The notes beneath the pieces were generated by a model that searched no databases, was not told the origin of the DNA, and saw only the letters and a list, made by a program, of their open reading frames with translations. Below, piece after piece: positions 15,313-15,930 of a stretch of DNA of 15,930 nt (positions are counted from its first letter, which is position 1; every line of letters starts with the position of its first letter). The stretch is from DATHYU01 sp033722675 (lineage in GTDB: Bacteria > Actinomycetota > Acidimicrobiia > Spongiisociales > UBA11373), in assembly GCA_033722675.1 (NCBI GenBank), contig JAWVYO010000053.1, forward strand, positions 1-15,930. The letters run 5' to 3'. Made by a program: the position numbers and the translations under genes.

Positions 15313-15418
15313 CGGTGGCAGGCGACCCGGCTCGTCCCCGAAGGGCTTCACGGTTGCGGGACAGCGCCGGATTCTCACCGGACTTCGCTCGTAGGTCCCC
15401 GGGAGCGGGGAACCACCG
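15313..15418 (-). ncRNA. Cobalamin (B12) riboswitch aptamer
   Basis: Read on the minus strand, the leader has the conserved core AGTCCGGTGAGAATCCGG, then CGCTGTCCCGCAACCGTGA, and the B12-box-like AGCCGGGTCGCCTGCCACC. Closing stem P1 is CGGTGG at the 5' end (15418-15413) with CCACCG at the 3' end (15318-15313), and TCCCCG/CGGGGA forms the next hairpin. About 106 nt is short for the family. It lies 80 nt upstream of btuF, so B12 would bind the leader RNA and repress importer synthesis. Confidence 0.93.
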
Positions 15419-15447
15419 CGTCTCCGATCATGGGATCGGACGGTTCG

Positions 15448-15453
15448 ACTGTA
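15448..15453 (-). promoter_or_regulatory. Candidate -10 box of the riboswitch-btu operon
   Basis: TACAGT on the minus strand lies about 30 bp upstream of the aptamer, so transcription would begin near 15441. The -35 region is GC-rich and not recognisable. Confidence 0.4.
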
Positions 15454-15466
15454 GCCGGGCCGCCGG

Positions 15467-15485
15467 GGCCCCGCTGCGGGGCCCG
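15467..15485. repeat. GC-rich hairpin between divergent genes
   Basis: GGGCCCCG and CGGGGCCC form a perfect 8-bp stem around CTG, between the -10 boxes of the divergent btu operon and the small membrane protein gene. It could be a regulatory site or only a structural palindrome. Confidence 0.45.
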
Positions 15486-15488
15486 CAC

Positions 15489-15494
15489 TACCCT
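15489..15494 (+). promoter_or_regulatory. -10 box suggesting a leaderless mRNA for the small membrane protein
   Basis: TACCCT is followed by exactly six bases (CGCCCC) and then ATG at 15501. No SD exists, so transcription is likely to start at the A of the start codon, a common actinobacterial arrangement. Confidence 0.5.
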
Positions 15495-15500
15495 CGCCCC

Positions 15501-15623
15501 ATGTCCGCCCCGCTCCGCCGAATCGTCGCCCTCGTCGCGGCCGTCCTGGCGTTCGTCGCCATCAAGAAGCGCCCCGTCCGACGCCCCGAGCCGTCGGGAA
15601 CCTGGAAGCCCGTCTCCCGCTGA
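15501..15623 (+). CDS. Small single-span membrane protein (40 aa), unknown function
   Basis: The 40-aa product has one hydrophobic helix (RIVALVAAVLAFVAI, about residues 7-21) followed by a strongly basic tail (KKRPVRRPEPSGTWKPVSR). This layout resembles a miniature membrane anchor with a cytoplasmic or wall-facing basic end. I do not recognise a family. Support for expression is a -10 box six bases before the ATG (leaderless) and a downstream gene starting 2 bp after its stop, suggesting a two-gene unit. No SD is present. Upstream in-frame open sequence is antisense to the riboswitch and btuF. Confidence 0.5.
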   Translation: MSAPLRRIVALVAAVLAFVAIKKRPVRRPEPSGTWKPVSR

Positions 15624-15625
15624 CC

Positions 15626-15930
15626 ATGCGGGTCGCCCTCCACGCCGCCGGAGAGATCGGCACGCGCGCCGGCCGCATCCTCCTCGCCGAGCGGAACCTC
15701 GACGCCCTCGGGCTGTACGGCCACGAGGGCGAGATCGCCGAACGCAAGACGATGGCCATCCGGTCGCTCGAGGGGTTCGACGTCCTCGTCACCGACGACC
15801 CCGGCGACGCCGGATCGTTCGCCCGTATCGCTGCGGAGGAGGGCATTGCCTGCGTGCTGGCCGCCGAACCCGACCTGGACGACGACGTCGCGGCCGCCTT
15901 CGAGGATCGTCCGCTCGTGATGGGTGCGGA
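15626..15930 (+). CDS. Rossmann-like protein, 3' end beyond window
   Basis: An uninterrupted frame of 101 codons runs from an ATG two bases after the preceding stop to the end of the window. The N terminus MRVALHAAGEIGTRAGRILL has the beta-strand/glycine-rich turn/helix of a nucleotide-binding Rossmann fold (A-A-G-x-I-G in place of GxGxxG). Later alternating segments, GFDVLVTDDPGDAGSFARIAAEEGIACVLAAEP, fit a second strand-helix-strand unit. This resembles the start of NAD-dependent dehydrogenase or saccharopine-dehydrogenase-like proteins, but only about a hundred residues are visible and no catalytic residues can be named. There is no SD, so translation is probably coupled to the small membrane protein gene. 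Confidence 0.7.
   Translation, partial: MRVALHAAGEIGTRAGRILLAERNLDALGLYGHEGEIAERKTMAIRSLEGFDVLVTDDPGDAGSFARIAAEEGIACVLAAEPDLDDDVAAAFEDRPLVMGA

Overview
The window is about 16 kb of uniformly GC-rich (roughly 70%), gene-dense chromosomal DNA. It most resembles a high-GC actinobacterium, and my best guess is class Acidimicrobiia. The reasons are two F420-type oxidoreductase families, secreted lipoproteins with long Thr/Val-rich linkers, frequent GTG starts with GTGA stop/start overlaps, and -10 hexamers 6-9 nt in front of start codons that suggest leaderless mRNAs. I see no phage, IS, CRISPR, tRNA or rRNA signature, and most genes fall in recognisable families.

Left part (1-7466): the 3' end of an amidohydrolase (+) converges on a beta-propeller (glycoside hydrolase 43-like) lipoprotein (-). 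Divergent to that lipoprotein is a two-gene + unit of an AzgA/PbuG-type purine permease and a PPOX-family (F420/flavin) enzyme. This unit ends in a cluster of hairpins facing a large lipoprotein with a WD40-like 'Beta_propel' domain (-). A luciferase-like (LLM) F420-dependent oxidoreductase (+) diverges from that lipoprotein and ends in a perfect 12-bp hairpin that includes its stop codon.

Middle (7467-11605): a 65-aa unknown protein (-) diverges from a regulator-transporter unit (Lrp/AsnC regulator and MFS exporter, + strand, GTGA overlap). A perfect palindrome overlaps the -35 box of that unit's promoter. Next come a secreted M23 peptidase (-) and a PPK2 polyphosphate kinase (-). They are separated by about 330 bp of non-coding DNA packed with hairpins, including two copies of a 42-bp palindromic REP-like unit.

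Right part (11697-15930): a probably leaderless VIT1/CCC1 metal transporter (+) overlaps by 10 bp, tail to tail, the last gene of a complete three-gene B12 importer on the - strand (binding lipoprotein, permease, ATPase, linked by GTGA overlaps). The substrate assignment rests on a cobalamin riboswitch aptamer upstream of the first gene and a downstream hairpin that buries its Shine-Dalgarno sequence. Divergent to the riboswitch are a 40-aa single-membrane-span protein and the start of a Rossmann-like protein that runs off the window.

I found no convincing new multi-gene system. The best leads for follow-up are the duplicated REP-like hairpin unit, the compact riboswitch with its SD-masking hairpin, the operator-like palindrome of the Lrp-MFS unit, and the two small unknown proteins.
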